Of a stretch of 58,731 nucleotides of DNA, positions 22,868 to 33,349 are shown piece after piece; positions within the stretch are counted from its first letter, which is position 1; every line of letters begins with the position of its first letter. The notes beneath the pieces are model-generated. The model did no database searches and was not told the DNA's origin. It was given only the letters and a program-made list of their open reading frames with translations. This DNA comes from Mycoplasmopsis felis ATCC 23391. Lineage in GTDB: Bacteria; Bacillota_I; Bacilli_A; Mycoplasmatales; Metamycoplasmataceae. A program made the translations under genes and the position numbers. The stretch is taken from the NCBI RefSeq assembly GCF_000701865.1, contig NZ_JNKA01000001.1, positions 1 to 58,731 on the forward strand, given 5' to 3'.

Positions 22868-22940
22868 AATTATATTAAATTATACTTTAATTATTTTTTT
22901 TTGCTTATTTTTATATATACTAGACTTTAAATAGTTATTA

Positions 22941-22983
22941 ACATACTTATTAACAATTTATATTAATATGTTAATAAGTATGT
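22941..22983. repeat. 15-bp perfect inverted repeat of DnaA boxes
   Basis: The arms are 22941-22955 and 22969-22983, separated by 13 nt; each contains one TTATTAACA box facing the other. A third box sits directly upstream at 22935-22943, overlapping the left arm by 3 nt. Confidence 0.8.
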
Positions 22984-23045
22984 TTTCTGCTTAAATATAG
23001 TTATAAAAGTTGTTTATAAATATGTTATTTATTTTTAATTTATTA

Positions 23046-23051
23046 TATAAT
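23046..23051 (+). promoter_or_regulatory. dnaA -10 box, 6 nt before ATG
   Basis: TATAAT ends 6 nt before the dnaA start codon and no ribosome binding site is present, so transcription probably starts at or next to the A of ATG. Confidence 0.5.
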
Positions 23052-23057
23052 TTGTTT

Positions 23058-24455
23058 ATGATTAAAAAAGAAAACTTAAATGAATTTACTGAAAAATTAT
23101 TAAATTATTTGAGGAACGAAATCAATGATAATATGATGTGAAAATCTTTTTTTTCTAAAATGAAAGTAATTCAAAAAGAAGATAATTTTGTTTTAATTTT
23201 CATACCTTTAGAAAAAGAAGAAAACTTATTACAATTCAAGGGTATTTACAAAGAAATTTTTGAAAACTCAATTAAAATTGTTTTTGGTGAAAAAATTAAT
23301 TATGAACTAACTATTAAAAACACTATAAAAGAAAAACAAATTGAAGAAAAGGTGATAAATCAAATTTCTTTATTTAATAATTCTTCAGGTCATCAAAAAA
23401 GTAATTTTTTTTCTTTGAATAATTACAACTCTCAGATGAATTATGAAAATTTTTTAGTTACTAATTTTAATGATGAAGTTTTTAATTTAGTCAATAAATT
23501 AGACCAAAATTTTTTAAACTTAAAGACAATTTATATTTATGGTCAATCAGGTTTAGGTAAAACTCACTTACTTCATTCTATCGGGAATTCATTTTTGAAA
23601 AACAATAAAAACGGTTTTTATTTAACTCCTTTAAGTTTTTCTATATATATTGCTAACTTATTAAAAGAAAACAATTCAAAAAAAATAACAGAAGTATCTG
23701 AACTTCTAAGTAATCTGGACATTTTGCTTATTGATGATTTTCAAATATTTGGTGAAGGACAAAAAACACAAACAAAAAATTTTATCTATCACATCTTAGA
23801 TAATAGGATTCTTTTAAATAAATTAACTATTATTTCATCTGAACTAGATATTAATGGTATGGAAAAATTATTTGATAAAAGGTTTGTCACAAGAATCCAA
23901 GAAGGTTATATTGTTAAAATACAAAATCCTAGTTTAGATGATTTACATAAATTAATGGAATATAAATTAAATCAATCAGGTTTCGATATTAAAGTACTAG
24001 ATGAAAAATCAAAAAATTTAATTGTTAGAAATCATTCAAAATCTGTTAGAGCGATTTTCGGAGCAGCTATTAAATTAATAAATAAAAAAGATGAATTTAA
24101 AGTTTATGATGATTTTGTTTTTGATAAAGTTCAAAATTTATTTATAGATTATATAAAAGAAGAAAAAGAAGTAACTTTTGATGTTATATTAAAATCTGTT
24201 TCTAAACATTATAAAGTAAAAGAAAAAGAAATTTTGGGAAAGTCAAGAAAAAAAGAAATAGTTATTGCTAGACATATTTGTATTTTGTTAGTCCACAACT
24301 TATTAACATATTCATCCACACAAATAGGTAGATTATTCAACAGAGATCACTCTACTATATTAAGCGCTATTAAAAAAATTAATTCTGATGATAAAAATCC
24401 TTCTTTTAAGAATGCAATAGAGTTTTTAATTGGGGAAATTAATGGAATAAATTAA
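23058..24455 (+). CDS. dnaA: Chromosomal replication initiator DnaA
   Basis: A 465-aa AAA+ initiator that binds DnaA boxes and melts the origin. The true start is ATG at 23058; a Trp TGA (codon 28) splits it in the standard code. A short domain I and a poorly conserved linker are followed by domain III with Walker A GQSGLGKT (162-169) and Walker B LLIDDFQ (Asp225-Asp227 region), and by the domain IV helix-turn-helix with GRLFNRDHSTILSAIKKI, which contacts DNA boxes. The length is usual for mycoplasmas. There is no Shine-Dalgarno, and the -10 lies 6 nt upstream. Confidence 0.97.
24300..24320 (+). promoter_or_regulatory. DnaA-box-like pair inside dnaA 3' end
   Basis: TTATTAACA (24300-24308) is followed three bases later by TCATCCACA (24312-24320), one mismatch from the consensus TTATCCACA. 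It lies in coding sequence, so it could be coincidence. Confidence 0.3.
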
Positions 24456-24581
24456 TAAATTACTAACTTGTTAATAAGGTTAAAAAGTTAATTTTATTTT
24501 TGTTTTTGTTAATTAAAATAACTTTTTTGTTTTTATTAGACTTATTAATACAGAAAATAATTATATTAAATAGGAGAAATT
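24456..24581. other. dnaA-dnaN spacer with a DnaA box
   Basis: An AT-rich 126-bp spacer. A reverse TTATTAACA box lies at 24469-24477 and a weaker one around 24542. Together with the upstream cluster this gives the two-part origin flanking dnaA seen in many Mollicutes and Firmicutes. Confidence 0.55.
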
Positions 24582-25694
24582 ATGAAATTTAAAATAAATA
24601 AAAAACTAATAGAAAATTCTGTAGAATTTTTAAATAATTATATAGACTCAAATGATGCTTTTATACCGCTTAGAGGTATATTATTTAAAATAGATTATGA
24701 TAATATCACAATGATTGGTTCTAATAATTACTTGAATGTCAGAAAAATAATAAAAACAAAAGATAATAACATAAATATTTATGAACCTGGTTCTTTTTTG
24801 ATTAATGCTTCCTTAATGAGAGATGTAATTAAAAAATTTGATGAAGAAATTTTTTTTGAAAGTGACGTTTTAAACATTATTTTGTATGAAAATAAAACAA
24901 AATATATTTTGACTAAATTAGAAATAGAAAAATATCCTTATATAAATTTTGATTTACAAAAAAATAAAACAAAAATTAATAGCAATGAAATGAGAGAAAT
25001 AATAAACAATGTTTCTCTTGCTACTTCTCAAAATACAGAAAAAGTTAATTTCGTTATTTATAAATGTATTAATTTAAAATCAAATAATGGTGTTTTAAGG
25101 TTAACAGCAACAGATAGTCACAGATTAATTACTCAAATAATTAATCTTAATGAAAGTTTTGATTTTAATGTTTTAGCAGAATCAAAAAATTTAAAAAAGC
25201 TTTTTCCTAAAGAAATAACAAAAGAGGTTGATTTATTTCTAGGTGAAGAGAAAATAGGTGTTTCTTATAATGAAACTGTTATATTTACAAATTTAATAAA
25301 AGAAAATTTCACAGATATTTCTCCTTTTTTAAAACCTATATACAATAAAACATTAAAAATTTCAAAAAATACATTACTTAATTTAGTAAACAAAGTTATT
25401 TTTCAATCATCTGATAAAATAAGAAGATTACAATTTTTATTAAATAAAAATGAATTAAAACTAAGTTTTGAAGTCCCTGAAACAGGAATATCCTCTGCTT
25501 CATCTAACCGATTCGAATTTGATGGCGATTTAGTAGATATAGATGTTGATTTTCAATTTTTTAAAGATGCATTAAGTGTTGTTAACACTGATGAAATAGA
25601 AATTAAATTTAATGAATCTAACGAAAGAATTTATGTTTTATCAGATAAATACCCTGAAAACATTCAAATATTAACTCCTATAAGAAGGTATTAA
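24582..25694 (+). CDS. dnaN: DNA polymerase III sliding clamp (beta subunit)
   Basis: A 370-aa ring-forming processivity clamp. It has three repeated clamp folds, with recognisable stretches RGILFKIDYDNITMIGSNN, GVLRLTATDSHRLITQ (the most conserved clamp segment) and the C-terminal YPENIQILTPIRRY. The start has a clear AGGAG site. It lies downstream of dnaA as expected and is followed after one base by the S4-domain gene. TGA codons are absent because the protein has no Trp. Confidence 0.96.
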   Translation: MKFKINKKLIENSVEFLNNYIDSNDAFIPLRGILFKIDYDNITMIGSNNYLNVRKIIKTKDNNINIYEPGSFLINASLMRDVIKKFDEEIFFESDVLNIILYENKTKYILTKLEIEKYPYINFDLQKNKTKINSNEMREIINNVSLATSQNTEKVNFVIYKCINLKSNNGVLRLTATDSHRLITQIINLNESFDFNVLAESKNLKKLFPKEITKEVDLFLGEEKIGVSYNETVIFTNLIKENFTDISPFLKPIYNKTLKISKNTLLNLVNKVIFQSSDKIRRLQFLLNKNELKLSFEVPETGISSASSNRFEFDGDLVDIDVDFQFFKDALSVVNTDEIEIKFNESNERIYVLSDKYPENIQILTPIRRY

Positions 25695-25695
25695 A

Positions 25696-25905
25696 ATGAT
25701 TATAAAAATAAAAACAAATGAAATTAAACTAGGACAATTATTAAAGAAAATAGATGAAATAAACACAGGTGGACAAGCAAAATTTTTTATAGAAGAAAAC
25801 TTTATTAAAATAAATGACAAACAAAACGTCACAAGAAACTCAAAAATTAGATCAGGTGATATTTTAAAAATAAATGAAAATATATATAAAATAGAAAAAG
25901 AATAA
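25696..25905 (+). CDS. S4-domain RNA-binding protein (YaaA/YbcJ-like)
   Basis: A 69-aa protein made almost entirely of one S4 domain: IKLGQLLKKIDEINTGGQAK, then FIEENFIKINDKQNVTRNSKI and RSGDILKI, the alpha-L fold that binds structured RNA. Small S4 proteins at this position after dnaN (YaaA in Bacillus) are thought to act in ribosome biogenesis or to be linked to RecF/replication gene clusters; here recF is not adjacent. The ATG comes one base after the dnaN stop, with no separate ribosome binding site, so translation is probably coupled. Confidence 0.87.
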   Translation: MIIKIKTNEIKLGQLLKKIDEINTGGQAKFFIEENFIKINDKQNVTRNSKIRSGDILKINENIYKIEKE

Positions 25906-25908
25906 AAA

Positions 25909-25944
25909 AACAAAAAATATTCAGGTATTTGAATATTTTTTGTT
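25909..25944. terminator. Bidirectional terminator
   Basis: A perfect 15-bp stem (25909-25923 with 25930-25944, loop GGTATT) with A-run on the left and T-run on the right. It serves the convergent dnaN/S4 operon and the chromate transporter genes. Confidence 0.85.
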
Positions 25945-25959
25945 TGGTGTTTTTATTAT

Positions 25960-26634
25960 TTAAACATAAGGTATAGCAAATAAAATAAAAGATACACAAA
26001 CATTTAATAAAATAATTAAAAATAAAGAAAACTTCTTCTTTGCTAAATAATAAGAAATTAATATACCTAACGGAACATAAATCTTTAATAAAACACCTTT
26101 GTATCCTCTAAAAAAATTGTTTTCTGTTTTTGTATAAGAAAAATAATTTATTGAATTTTTATTAAATTCTATTTCAGGTAGAAAAATTTGAACTAATAAT
26201 TGTAATACCAAAGAAAATATAATTCCTGATATAATAGGTCTTAATATAATTAACATATTTTTAACAAAAGAATTACTTTTAAATTTTTTTATATATCTCA
26301 TTGCTAATAACATAATAATAATAGCAGGCAAACAAAAGAAAAAATATGTTACAAACATTGCTACATAACCTCACCATAAAACAGAACCATCATCATTGTA
26401 TGCTACCAAAAATCCTGTAAAAAAACCGAATTTTGTTGATACTACCCCTGGAGTAGAATTAGATATAGCAAAAACAGTATTGATTTTATCTTCTGATATT
26501 TGTGAACCAAAAGCCGAACTTAAAAAAGTTCACAACCATCTAAAAATAGGCATAAAAACTTGGCCACCACCAAAAACAGAAAGTGAAATTAAAATCAATA
26601 AAGGAATACTAATTAAAAAACCAATAAAAATCAT
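25960..26634 (-). CDS. Chromate transporter-family protein, second half
   Basis: A 224-aa polytopic membrane protein of the CHR (ChrA) family, single-domain type. It has the N-terminal FGGGQVFMPIF motif and SNSTPGVVSTKFGFFTG, matching the family's FGGG and PGP/Q motifs. About six hydrophobic segments can be seen. Short CHR proteins function as pairs of opposite topology; the partner is encoded just upstream with a TAATG overlap and its own AGGAGAGG site. Chromate export is the named role of the family, but in a host-associated mycoplasma the real substrate is uncertain. Confidence 0.87.
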
Positions 26635-27233
26635 TACTCCTCTCCTTTTTGAAGGATTATTTTTTTGTTTTTCTTTTTTAAATAAAAATATAAAAATGTA
26701 TAAATAATCATTACAAACAAAATAGCTACAACCTGTATGTTATAAGGGGAGGGAATAAAAAAACAATAAATAAAAGAAAAAAGAAAAATAACCAATCATA
26801 AAGGTGTATAAACGCTTTGTTGTGACTGTTTTAAATATCTCATACCAAACTCTATTAAAAAAGAAATAATTGAAATTAAGACACCAATAGAAAGAATCTT
26901 TATGTATTCTTTAGGTAAATAATTAGATAATATTAAAAAAGCAAAAGCTATTAAAACATGAGGTAATATAGCAAATAAAGTAATTAAAATACCTTTAAAT
27001 TTCCCTAATAAATGTATACAAATATAAGAAATAGTTTGAATAACTGACGCCCCAGGTAACATATTGGTAACAATTACAATATCATCAAATTCAGAATTAG
27101 TAATTCATTTTCTTTTATCAACCGCTTCTTTTTTTATGATAGGCATTAAAGCGTTGCCACCACCAAAACCGATAAAAGTAACCTTTAATATAAATATAAT
27201 TAAATGAATAATACTAACTTTTTTTTGCTGCAT
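26634..27233 (-). CDS. Chromate transporter-family protein, first half
   Basis: A 199-aa polytopic CHR-family protein. The N-terminus shows FIGFGGGNALMPIIKKEAV and VTNMLPGASVIQTISYICI, the paired family motifs. It carries about five hydrophobic segments and ends in a Lys-rich tail. The -10 TATAAT is only 7 nt from the ATG and there is no Shine-Dalgarno, suggesting a leaderless mRNA. The gene pair is inverted relative to its neighbours dnaN/S4 and mnmA, so it may be an insertion relative to a more basic gene order; that is inference. Confidence 0.87.
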
Positions 27234-27310
27234 AATAGTTATTATAATACAAATTAAAATCATACATTTTATAAACTTATAAAATAAAATAAATTTATTA
27301 TAATTAAAAT

Positions 27311-27316
27311 TATAAT
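27311..27316 (+). promoter_or_regulatory. -10 box for the mnmA operon
   Basis: TATAAT, 18 nt before the mnmA start, in the divergent spacer shared with the chromate transporter genes. The leader would be only about 11 nt long, with a weak AAAGAAAG binding site. Confidence 0.45.
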
Positions 27317-27322
27317 AAATAA

Positions 27323-28447
<1,125 letters not shown>

Positions 28448-28457
28448 AGAGGAAAAA

Positions 28458-31082
28458 ATGACTTCAAAAGAAATAAGAAAAAAATGATTAGACTTTTTTG
28501 AATCTAAAAACCATTATGTTGTTCCTTCAAAAAGTTTAATCCCACAAAACGATCCTTCTTTATTATGGATAAATAGTGGTGTAGCCACACTAAAAGATTA
28601 TTTTTCAGGCAAAAAAATACCGCCTTGTCCTAGGTTAGTTAACTCACAAAAATCAATTAGAACAAATGATATAGAAAATGTCGGTGTAACAGCAAGACAC
28701 CACACTTTTTTTGAAATGTTAGGTAATTTCTCTATAGGTGATTATTTTAAAAAAGAAGCTATTGAATATGCAAAAGAGTTTTTATTAGATGTTTTAAAAT
28801 TAGAAAAAGATAAACTTTATTTTACTTATTATAAAGAAGATTTAGAAACAAGAAATTTGTGAATAAAAAACGGTTTTAAAGAATCCCATTTAATTCCAGG
28901 AGATAAAAAAACTAATTTCTGAGAAGTAGGATCAGGACCGTGCGGACCAAACACAGAAATTTTTTATGATAGAGGTCTTAAATATGATTCTAGAGGAATA
29001 GAGTTGCTGGAAAATGATATAGAAAATGACCGTTATATAGAAATTTGAAACATAGTTTTTTCTACTTTTAATTCTGATGGACAAGGAAATTACACAGAAT
29101 TAAAACAAAAAAATATTGATACTGGTGCTGGTTTTGAAAGGTTAGTTTCTATTTTACAAAACGTTCCAACGAATTTTGACACAGATTTATTTTTACCAAT
29201 AATTAATGAAATAGAAAAATACACAAATTACAGATATAAAACATCTAATTACTTTAGTAAAGATAAAACTCAAACCCAAATCAATACTTATTTTAAAGTT
29301 ATTGCTGACCATATGAGAACAGTGGTGAACGCAATCGCAGATGGAGCTAAACCTTCAAATGTAGGTCGAGGTTATATCTTAAGACGTTTAATAAGACGTA
29401 GTGTTTATTTCGGAATAATGCTAAATATTTCAGGTAATTTTTTATATAAATTAACACAAATAATTAAAGACACATTACCTTTCGGATATGATGTAGAAAA
29501 AGTAAGAGAAATAATATTAAACGAAGAAGAAATTTTCTCCAAAACAATAGAAAACGGAAGAAATTTATTATTTCAACACATATCAAAAGATCAAAAAGTA
29601 TTTCCAGGTAATATAGCATTCAAATTATTTGAAACATATGGTTTCCCAATAGAATTAACAGATGAGATTCTTAGACAAGAAGGTATCAAAATAGATTACT
29701 CATCATATGAACAAGCTAAAGAACAACACTCTCTAGCAAGTAAAAACCAAAAAGTTTCTGGAATGGATAAAGTAATAAATTCATTGACTTTAATAAAAAA
29801 TAAAGTTGATGAATTTATTGGTTATTCTGATACATATTCAAAATCCAAAATTTTATATTTATTAAATACAGAAAGAGAAATTCAAGATTCTAAAGAAACA
29901 AGTTATGTGATTTTAGATAAAACCCCTTTTTATGCTACTAGTGGTGGTCAAAAACATGATAGAGGTTATATAAAACAAAATAATCAAAAAATAATTATTT
30001 TAGATGTGTTTAAAGATAAATTCGGAAACCACATTCACAAAATAGAGGGTAACATTAATAAAAACGAACAAGTTGAATGTTTTGTAGATAAACAGATAAG
30101 ATTAGGTCTTGAACGTAATCACTCAGGTACTCATTTATTATTTTGTGCTCTAAGAAATATTTTAGGGCCTCAAATAAAACAACTTGGTTCTGATAATAAT
30201 GAAGAACGTTTAACTTTTGATTTACCAGCAGATACCAAACCAACGGAACAAGAAATACAAAATATAGAGAACTTAGTTAGAAGTTATATTAAACAAGATG
30301 TAAAACGTAATTATTTAACTATGACAACAGAACAAGCTAAAAAAATGGGTGCTATAATGACACTTGAAGAAGCAGAATATATGGACCCTAAATCAGTAAG
30401 AATTGTCCAATTTGAAGGAATTACAGCAGATTTATGTGGCGGAACACACTTGAGCAATACCAAGAAACTAGAAAATTTTAAAATCACTAATGTTGAAAAG
30501 AAAGCGGCAGGAATATTTAGAATTAGAGCTATTTCTTCTGATGAGTTAGTTAATGAATACTTAGAAGAAGAAAAAAATAAATTGATATTAGAACTCGATA
30601 AAGTAATTGAAAAAAATCAAAAACTAGATATTAACTATAATTTCGATTATTCATTAGATAATGATTTAGAACTAGCAATAGAACAATTAAAAGAACATAT
30701 TTCAATAGCAAGAAATCACTTTGTAGAAATTAATAAAAAAATAAATAATGAATTTGTTTTCGATTATCAAAATATAAATTTTATAAAATTAAATAACTAT
30801 AATTTATATATAAATCAAAACATTAACAAAAACCAAATTAAAAACATTGCTAGTTCTTTACGGGAAAAATTTCCTTCAAGCATTATTGTTTTATCTACAG
30901 ATGAAGTCAATCCGATATTAGTTGTTGCTTCAAAAAGTTTTGATTCAAATAAATTAGGTCAATTAATTTTTAAACACAATAACCTTGGCAAAGGTGGAGG
31001 AAACTCTATTCTTTGTATGGGTAAACTAAACAAGCAAATTGATATTCTCACTTTATTGAAAGAAATAAAATGAGAAAATTAG
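28458..31082 (+). CDS. alaS: Alanine-tRNA ligase
   Basis: An 874-aa class II synthetase. The N-terminal catalytic core includes [37 protein letters not shown] and [11 protein letters not shown]. The editing domain is intact: HSGTHLL (HxxxH) and CGGTHLSNT, the four zinc ligands that remove Ser/Gly from tRNA-Ala. The C-terminal coiled coil and C-Ala domain with [12 protein letters not shown] complete it, so the protein is full length. Under code 4 the TGA at 31071 is Trp and the real stop is TAG at 31080-31082, giving a 13-nt overlap with ruvX. Ribosome binding site AGAGAGG. Confidence 0.96.
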
Positions 31083-31507
31083 CTTTTGATTTAGGTACTA
31101 AATCATGTGGGTTTGCAATAACAGATGAAAACGAAATTATTTCTTCAGGTTTGGATAATTTCACAATGTCTGAAAATGATTTTGAAGCAGTTTTTAATAA
31201 AGTTCATAAATTTATGAACGAATACAAAATAGATGGTTTTGTAATTGGATATCCAACAAAAATTAGTGGTCAAAAAAGTGAAAGAACAATTATGGTTGAA
31301 GAATTTTCTCAAAAACTTTATCAAAGATTTAAAATACCATTTTTATTTGTTAATGAACAATATTCAACTAAAAAAAGCCAAGAAAATTTAATTAATATAG
31401 GTTTATCTTCAAAGAAAAGAAAAGCAATCAAAGATAAAATGGCAGCACAATTAATTTTGCAAGATTATTTAGACTACCACAAAAATAAATGGAGTAAAAA
31501 TGAGTAA
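31070..31507 (+). CDS. ruvX: Holliday junction resolvase-like / pre-16S rRNA nuclease (YqgF)
   Basis: A 145-aa RNase H-fold protein of the YqgF/RuvX family, needed to mature the 5' end of 16S rRNA in E. coli. It shows the N-terminal [17 protein letters not shown] motif with the first catalytic Asp, VIGYPTKISGQKSER, and FLFVNEQYSTKKSQ with the acidic residue, plus a C-terminal KDKMAAQLILQDYL helix with the Asp/Ala pattern. The alaS-ruvX order is conserved in Firmicutes. It overlaps alaS by 13 nt and the next gene by 8 nt. Confidence 0.93.
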   Translation: MRKLAFDLGTKSCGFAITDENEIISSGLDNFTMSENDFEAVFNKVHKFMNEYKIDGFVIGYPTKISGQKSERTIMVEEFSQKLYQRFKIPFLFVNEQYSTKKSQENLINIGLSSKKRKAIKDKMAAQLILQDYLDYHKNKWSKNE

Positions 31508-32165
31508 CACTAGAACAATATTGATTATTTCTGCTATTGTTGTTTTTGTTTTAGGTATAGGTTTATACATAAGTCTACAAATTTGAGCAAAAAAATACCG
31601 TCAAAAATTTGTATTAAAATCACAACAAGAAGCATTGATGAAAATACAATCAATGAGGAATGATGTTGGAATTTTACCTTTTCATTTAAAAGAAGAATTT
31701 AAGTCAAAATCAGATGATATAGATATTGAAGGTCTAATAAACACATTTTATATAAACAAATATAATTCTTTGTTAATACTTAGTTCAAATGACTTATTTA
31801 ACTTTGTTGCACTGTGTGAAAAAGTAAAAAAAACTTCATATTACTTACCTAACGAATTTGATTTTAAAACATTTAACAAAGTTAGAATGAAATTACCAAA
31901 CGAGTTCCAACAAGAAATTACACCTTATGAAAATCAAGTAATAGATTTTGTTGCAGTATTTAAATCAAACCTAGAAATTCAAGAAATATATAACAATTAT
32001 TTTTCTAATTTAAATGAAAATGGAATGATAGCTATATGTTTAAAATATTACAAAAACAAAGATATTTTAAATCTAATAAATATTTTAAAAAATCAAAACA
32101 TAAATCATGAAATTTCTTATTTTAGTAATAAATTTTTAATAATAGTAAAGAAAAGTATAATATAA
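31500..32165 (+). CDS. Membrane-anchored methyltransferase-like protein
   Basis: A 221-aa protein with one N-terminal helix (about 6-28), a basic stretch, and a soluble domain of about 170 residues. The soluble part has a class I methyltransferase-like rhythm (SLLILSSNDLFNFVALCEK, then IDFVAVFKSN and LNENGMIAICLKYY), but no clear Gly-rich SAM loop. Mycoplasma genomes carry a family annotated as BC85_0335-type putative methyltransferases with this size and neighbourhood; I assign it from memory of that layout, so treat it as tentative. The start uses the GGAGT at the ruvX end. Function unknown. Confidence 0.6.
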
Positions 32166-32177
32166 AAAAGGAGCAAA

Positions 32178-32660
32178 ATGGATAACCAAAATTTAAATTA
32201 TTTATCACAACAAAAATACGATGAGTATAAAAAAGAATATGAACACTTAATTAATGTTGAGCGTAAACTAGTTCAAGAAGCTTTAAAAGAAGCGCGTGCA
32301 CAAGGGGACTTATCAGAAAATGCTGAATATGATGCAGCTAGAGAGCGTCAAGGAATTGTAGAAGGAAGAATCCAAGAACTTGAGTTTATTTTAGATAACG
32401 TTCAAATCATTGAATCTAAAGCTCATACCAATGAAACTAAAATAGGAATAAATTCTACTGTAACATTTTTAATTTTAGATAAAAATATAGAAAAAACTAT
32501 AACTATTACCGGAACACACGATGCTAATCCATTTGAAGGAAAAGTCTCACTTGTTTCTCCTTTAGCAAATGCTTTAATAGGGAATGAAGTTGGTGCAGAA
32601 GTCGAAGTTGATGGACCTAATAAATTTATGATTAAGGTTTTAAAAATAGAACATCTTTAG
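32178..32660 (+). CDS. greA: Transcription elongation factor GreA
   Basis: A 160-aa factor that inserts its coiled coil into the RNA polymerase secondary channel and triggers cleavage of backtracked RNA. The coiled-coil tip GDLSENAEYDAAR carries the two acidic residues required for cleavage. The C-terminal FKBP-like domain shows the VSLVSPLANALIGNEVG segment. Normal length. It is the last gene of the mnmA-alaS-ruvX operon, with an AAGGAG site before the ATG. Confidence 0.97.
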   Translation: MDNQNLNYLSQQKYDEYKKEYEHLINVERKLVQEALKEARAQGDLSENAEYDAARERQGIVEGRIQELEFILDNVQIIESKAHTNETKIGINSTVTFLILDKNIEKTITITGTHDANPFEGKVSLVSPLANALIGNEVGAEVEVDGPNKFMIKVLKIEHL

Positions 32661-32666
32661 GGAATG

Positions 32667-32697
32667 AAGTCGTATTTTTCTACGACTTTTTTATTTT
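32667..32697 (+). terminator. Intrinsic terminator after greA
   Basis: A perfect 8-bp stem (32667-32674 with 32681-32688, loop TTTTTC) followed by TTTTATTTT. The hpt start codon comes only 12 nt after the stem. Confidence 0.85.
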
Positions 32698-32700
32698 AAA

Positions 32701-33258
32701 ATGAAAAAACATCCTTTTATTAAAAAAATATTGTTTACTCAAGAATTTATTGAACAAAAAATTCTTGAGGGTTCTGATTGGGTAAATCAAACTTATAAAA
32801 ATTCAAATGATTTAATTTTAGTTGGGTTATTAAAAGGTTCTATTCCTTTTTTAGCTCAATTAATTAAAAATATAAAAATAGAGCACGTTTTAGATTTTAT
32901 GACAGCAAGTAGTTATAGCGGAAAAAAAGAGTCAACAGGAAGTGTTAAAATAATTATGGATTTAGCACAAGACATTAAAAATAAAGATGTATTAATAGTA
33001 GAAGACATTATTGATAGTGGTATAACTTTAGAAAAAATAACTAATATATTAAAGAGTAGAAATCCTAAATCATTAAGGATTATTACATTGATGGATAAAC
33101 CACATCACAGAAAAAATGATTTGATAGCTGATTATTCTTGTTTTTTAGTACCAGATGAATTTTTAGTAGGTTTTGGTCTAGACTACAAAGAAAAAATGAG
33201 AAATCTTCCATACATAGGTGTTTTAGACACGAAAATTTTTGATTCAAAAGATAAGTAA
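32701..33258 (+). CDS. hpt: Hypoxanthine phosphoribosyltransferase
   Basis: A 185-aa purine salvage enzyme making IMP/GMP from hypoxanthine/guanine and PRPP. The PRPP loop is VLIVEDIIDSGITL; the flexible-loop region is FMTASSYSGKKESTGSVKI; the C-terminal LVGFGLDYKEKMRNLPYIGVL matches the family's base-binding part. Normal length. The ATG follows the greA terminator U-tract almost at once, and I see neither a convincing promoter nor a Shine-Dalgarno in between, so expression must come from readthrough or a cryptic promoter inside greA or the hairpin. Confidence 0.94.
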   Translation: MKKHPFIKKILFTQEFIEQKILEGSDWVNQTYKNSNDLILVGLLKGSIPFLAQLIKNIKIEHVLDFMTASSYSGKKESTGSVKIIMDLAQDIKNKDVLIVEDIIDSGITLEKITNILKSRNPKSLRIITLMDKPHHRKNDLIADYSCFLVPDEFLVGFGLDYKEKMRNLPYIGVLDTKIFDSKDK

Positions 33259-33325
33259 TTACATTAAATAATAATTCAAACAATTAATAAGATTAAGTAT
33301 ATATGATTTATTAATGTTAAAGTTA

Positions 33326-33331
33326 TATAAT
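33326..33331 (+). promoter_or_regulatory. -10 box of the lipoprotein protease gene
   Basis: TATAAT, 18 nt before the ATG at 33350, followed by an AGAAAGG ribosome binding site. No strong -35 box is visible. Confidence 0.5.
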
Positions 33332-33349
33332 AGATTTAGAAAGGAAAAT

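Larger units (their letters stand above)
22868..23057. other. Chromosomal replication origin region upstream of dnaA
   Basis: A 190-bp very AT-rich divergent spacer between the helicase gene and dnaA. It holds three DnaA-box-like 9-mers of sequence TTATTAACA (22935-22943 and 22947-22955 on plus, 22969-22977 on minus) and AT-rich stretches suitable for unwinding. Gene orientation switches here: all minus to the left, mostly plus to the right. A further box follows dnaA. I infer oriC from position and boxes. Confidence 0.75.

Noticed and set aside
25960-27233. One fused long chromate transporter
   Set aside because: A codon-by-codon reading shows the first half ends with TAA at 26634-26636, overlapping the ATG of the second half in a different frame.
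28448-28457. T-box leader for alaS
   Set aside because: The spacer to mnmA is only 10 nt; no room for a T-box.
31070-31085. alaS ending at TGA 31071-31073
   Set aside because: TGA is Trp in this organism; the frame runs to TAG at 31080-31082 with no effect on ruvX.
33314-33349. Upstream in-frame ATG of the lipoprotein protease
   Set aside because: It lies before the -10 box, and the ATG at 33350 has a good ribosome binding site and gives a proper signal peptide.
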